A DNA stretch of 64,000 nt from Apostichopus japonicus (Eukaryota > Echinodermata > Holothuroidea > Aspidochirotida > Stichopodidae). Below the pieces are notes generated by a model. It did no database searches, was not told where the DNA came from, and saw nothing but the letters and a program-made list of their open reading frames with translations. Made by a program: the position numbers and the translations under genes. Shown here piece after piece: positions 63,801-64,000 of the stretch. Each line of letters starts with the position of its first letter. The stretch's first letter is position 1. The DNA is taken from positions 26,274,489 through 26,338,488 of the forward strand of contig NC_092572.1 in the NCBI RefSeq assembly GCF_037975245.1, in the 5' to 3' direction.

Positions 63801-64000
63801 AAATAATCGAGATTATTTTTGGGGGGTTAATAGTAGAAGGCAGTCTTAGTTTTGGATTTTCACTGTTATATTTTCAGATTATCCAACAATCATATGTCAC
63901 CCAAGTCTTGTATATTCTTACCTACAAACACACTGAAGGTACAGACATCTGATAAGCCAAGAATATCTGATCAAACACATGTAACAGTAGTAGCTCAAAA
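54729..64000 (-). CDS. Gene B: secreted HYR-CUB protein, 5' incomplete
   Basis: Minus-strand spliced gene entering from the right edge. Exons in the window: 63922-64000 (partial), 63546-63758, 63183-63395, 62820-63032, 62457-62669, 57856-58071, 56827-57162, 56029-56079 and the terminal 54729-54802. All internal exons are phase 1-1 and join in one frame to a stop at 54729-54731. Domain order: five or more HYR domains, a divergent HYR, CUB, a short basic linker with RKRR, then a 24-residue tail. No transmembrane segment or GPI-type tail is seen, so the product is probably secreted or matrix-bound. Shared HYR type and shared intron blocks suggest it is a paralogue of gene A, whose 3' end lies outside the window. 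Confidence 0.78.
54936..55207. mobile_element. Palindromic element with long terminal inverted repeats
   Basis: Arms of about 120-130 bp (54936-55054 and 55077-55207) are inverted copies with scattered mismatches around a 22-bp centre. Outer ends: ATCATTTCGAGTT against, reversed, ATCATTACGAGTT. Strongly paired blocks include GTAACCAACGCTGTC and AGCAGAAGTCA. It lies in the last intron of gene B. This structure fits a foldback-type MITE; the family is unknown. Confidence 0.75.
55358..55432 (+). pseudogene. tRNA-like relic (Tyr-like)
   Basis: TTAGTTCAGTTGGTGGAGCA and GAGGACTATAG resemble the D arm and anticodon arm of eukaryotic tRNA-Tyr (usually GGACTGTAG). The T arm is badly degraded (AAGTTAAAATTCTACTC) and the acceptor stem pairs only partly. 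It is a dead tRNA copy or the head of an old SINE. Confidence 0.4.
56029..56079 (-). CDS. Gene B small exon with basic RKRR site
   Basis: 17 codons, phase 1-1, encoding EAIPVGRKRRSIRADMT. RKRR followed by S fits the furin/proprotein-convertase consensus R-x-K/R-R. Acceptor CTTTGGTTCAG after a pyrimidine tract, donor GTGAGT. The phase matches the CUB exon before it and the terminal exon after it. If cleaved, a peptide of about 30 residues would be released from the C-terminus; cleavage is inferred from the motif only. Confidence 0.62.
56827..57162 (-). CDS. Gene B CUB-domain exon
   Basis: 112 codons in one exon, phase 1-1. It starts GVFDPQSPQGFFVTSVSFPD, continues DPYPQGMTY, shows the hydrophobic strand VILEATLLFFMVPPP, then DRLSIGAGG, and ends TLWISFVSTSENAVAERGF and VVQIEG. 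The SxxYP start, D-x-L-x-I-x-x-G middle and L-x-I-x-F-x-S...GF end are CUB features. It has no cysteines, so it lacks the usual CUB disulfides. CUB domains mediate extracellular protein or carbohydrate binding. Acceptor TTTAAACAG, donor GTAAGC. Confidence 0.72.
57856..58071 (-). CDS. Gene B divergent cysteine-rich HYR-like exon
   Basis: 72 codons, phase 1-1. It opens AVTQTFAECPGQVTETQVG and VVRVSFANPVC, which fit the HYR start. The second half is unusual: PVDVCCTCSSSQSQSQCCF, with two paired cysteines and a Ser/Gln stretch. The first x16-C interval is kept, but the x11 loop is shortened to x7. Acceptor CTACTCTTAG, donor GTAAGT. HYR is the best assignment, with reduced certainty for the C-terminal half. 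Confidence 0.7.
58400..58598. repeat. Intron block shared with gene A (about 18060-18240), left part
   Basis: The text around TTAGAGTTAGGGCTAGTACT and GACACACCGTATTAATAGCC matches gene A at 10240-10400 and 18060-18230. The block is interrupted at about 58598 and resumes at about 60683 with AACAATAAGTCAG. Confidence 0.75.
58840..59655. mobile_element. TIR element nested in the Helentron-like insertion
   Basis: Flanked by CCTATTTT at 58832-58839 and 59656-59663 (8 bp). Inverted ends: TTTAAAGCTCAGCATTTTGC and, reversed, CTTAAAGCAGCATTTTGC. The interior has a tandem duplication with a 244-bp period (CATTTTGCGTTGGGTCGC at 58855; CATTTTGCGTTTGGTCGC at 59099). No protein was recognised. Confidence 0.6.
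60010..60590. repeat. Tandem repeat, about 150-bp units
   Basis: Three diverged units share the order TTTGACC, a CGAACACC-type motif, GTGACCAAGTT, a CATGGAA-type motif, GAAGCA and AAAATGGCC. They belong to the Helentron-like element and give short chance frames on the minus strand. Confidence 0.65.
60591..60635. repeat. (GATAGAGT)n simple repeat
   Basis: About five units of GATAGAGT with one variant, just before the 3' hairpin of the Helentron-like element. Confidence 0.9.
60763..60812 (-). pseudogene. HYR exon relic in gene B intron (3' end)
   Basis: About 50 bp match the donor end of the gene A exon at 18321-18572, including the flank just below it. Similarity stops after the GGCC that follows the AGTTTGCAG stretch. 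The rest of the exon is missing. The block continues to about 58400 but is split by the Helentron-like insertion. Confidence 0.55.
61825..62147. repeat. Intron block shared with gene A (14521-14875)
   Basis: Partner of the gene A block. Immediately above it (62150-62260) the sequence switches to match gene A 13180-13280, so the two blocks are in a different arrangement in the two genes. Confidence 0.75.
62457..62669 (-). CDS. Gene B tandem HYR exon, copy 1
   Basis: 71 codons, phase 1-1. One visible coding difference from copies 2 and 3 near the end (CTFNVFVG in place of CTFSVFVG). The flank below this copy (62150-62456) matches gene A sequence around 13180-13470, marking the boundary of the array. 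Confidence 0.83.
62820..63032 (-). CDS. Gene B tandem HYR exon, copy 2
   Basis: Same 71-codon, phase 1-1 exon, exactly 363 bp from copies 1 and 3. Acceptor CACTCAACAG, donor GTAAGA. Six cysteines with family spacing. Confidence 0.83.
63183..63395 (-). CDS. Gene B tandem HYR exon, copy 3
   Basis: Same 71-codon, phase 1-1 exon as its neighbours; the encoded protein is identical to that of copy 2. Intron sequence between copies is also nearly identical, which indicates a very recent duplication or gene conversion. Confidence 0.83.
63546..63758 (-). CDS. Gene B tandem HYR exon, copy 4
   Basis: 71 codons, phase 1-1, ANTAPVLSGCPVGTVNSF to DVCTFSVFVG. It differs from copies 2 and 3 at AEQGGL (AEQGTL elsewhere) and in the intron below the array. 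Cysteine spacing C-x13-C-x11-C-x16-C-x-C-x9-C. Confidence 0.83.
63922..64000 (-). CDS. Gene B HYR exon, cut by window end
   Basis: The donor side of another six-cysteine HYR exon (GTAAGA donor at 63920-63921). The visible codons end ...CTFSVFVG. It is more diverged from the four tandem copies than they are from each other, so it probably stands outside the recent array. The acceptor side lies beyond the window. Confidence 0.6.
   Translation of the reverse strand, partial: FELLLLHVFDQIFLAYQMSVPSVCL

Larger units (their letters stand above)
62425..63860. repeat. 363-bp tandem array of HYR exon plus intron
   Basis: Four units with a period of exactly 363 bp, each with one HYR exon and its flanking intron. 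Units 2 and 3 appear identical in the exon and nearly so outside; unit 4 differs at a few sites. The high identity of intron sequence shows recent expansion. Confidence 0.92.

Overview
The window is eukaryotic nuclear DNA. It is AT-rich, its exons are short and flanked by GT/AG splice signals, and it carries many (TA)n microsatellites and several classes of eukaryotic transposon. The domain set (Reeler, HYR/hyalin repeat, EGF-like, CUB) in secreted mosaic proteins, together with the transposon types, suggests a marine invertebrate deuterostome, most plausibly an echinoderm. That assignment is inference; no species-diagnostic sequence was identified.

Both protein-coding genes lie on the minus strand, head to tail. 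Gene A starts at about 33451 with a signal peptide and runs down past position 1. It has a Reeler domain (exons 1-3) followed by alternating HYR and EGF exons; I count 14 intact coding exons, about 900 residues, with no stop inside the window. Gene B enters from beyond 64000. It has at least four near-identical HYR exons in a 363-bp tandem array plus a fifth partial one, a further HYR exon (57.9-58.1 kb), a CUB exon (56.8-57.2 kb), a small exon with a basic RKRR site, and a terminal exon with a stop codon at 54729-54731. All HYR, EGF and CUB exons are phase 1-1, so adding or skipping one keeps the frame. At least five broken exon copies or fragments sit in the introns of gene A and one relic in gene B, so the exon cassettes are being gained and lost. 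The two genes also share intron blocks, so they are probably paralogues.

Layout: 0-33.5 kb, gene A. Its introns hold a decayed LINE (3.3-3.8 kb), a decayed Penelope-like element (3.8-5.75 kb), large direct duplications (6.1-7.4 with 12.8-13.9 kb; 8.7-11.4 with 16.2-19.1 kb), minisatellites (23.1-23.8 and 27.3-27.9 kb), a tRNA-like SINE (12.2-12.5 kb) and hAT-type MITEs with 8-bp target duplications. 33.5-54.7 kb is intergenic: a foldback hairpin (34.4 kb), a solo LTR with its target duplication (37.6-38.7 kb), a second SINE copy (40.9 kb), nested hAT-like elements in a TA microsatellite (43.7-46.4 kb), a Ty3/Gypsy remnant (50.1-52.2 kb) and a hAT-like fragment with an 84-bp minisatellite (52.3-53.0 kb). 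54.7-64 kb is the 3' part of gene B, with a 270-bp palindromic element (54.9-55.2 kb) and a 2.1-kb Helentron-like insertion that carries a nested TIR element (58.6-60.7 kb).

The most interesting pattern is in gene A. A cassette holding one EGF and one HYR exon was duplicated; one copy then lost its HYR exon by frameshift, and the other lost the donor site of its EGF exon. Together with the fresh tandem HYR array in gene B this looks like rapid exon birth and death in secreted, cysteine-rich adhesion or recognition proteins. All exon models come from reading splice signals and frames by eye; no transcript or database search was available.
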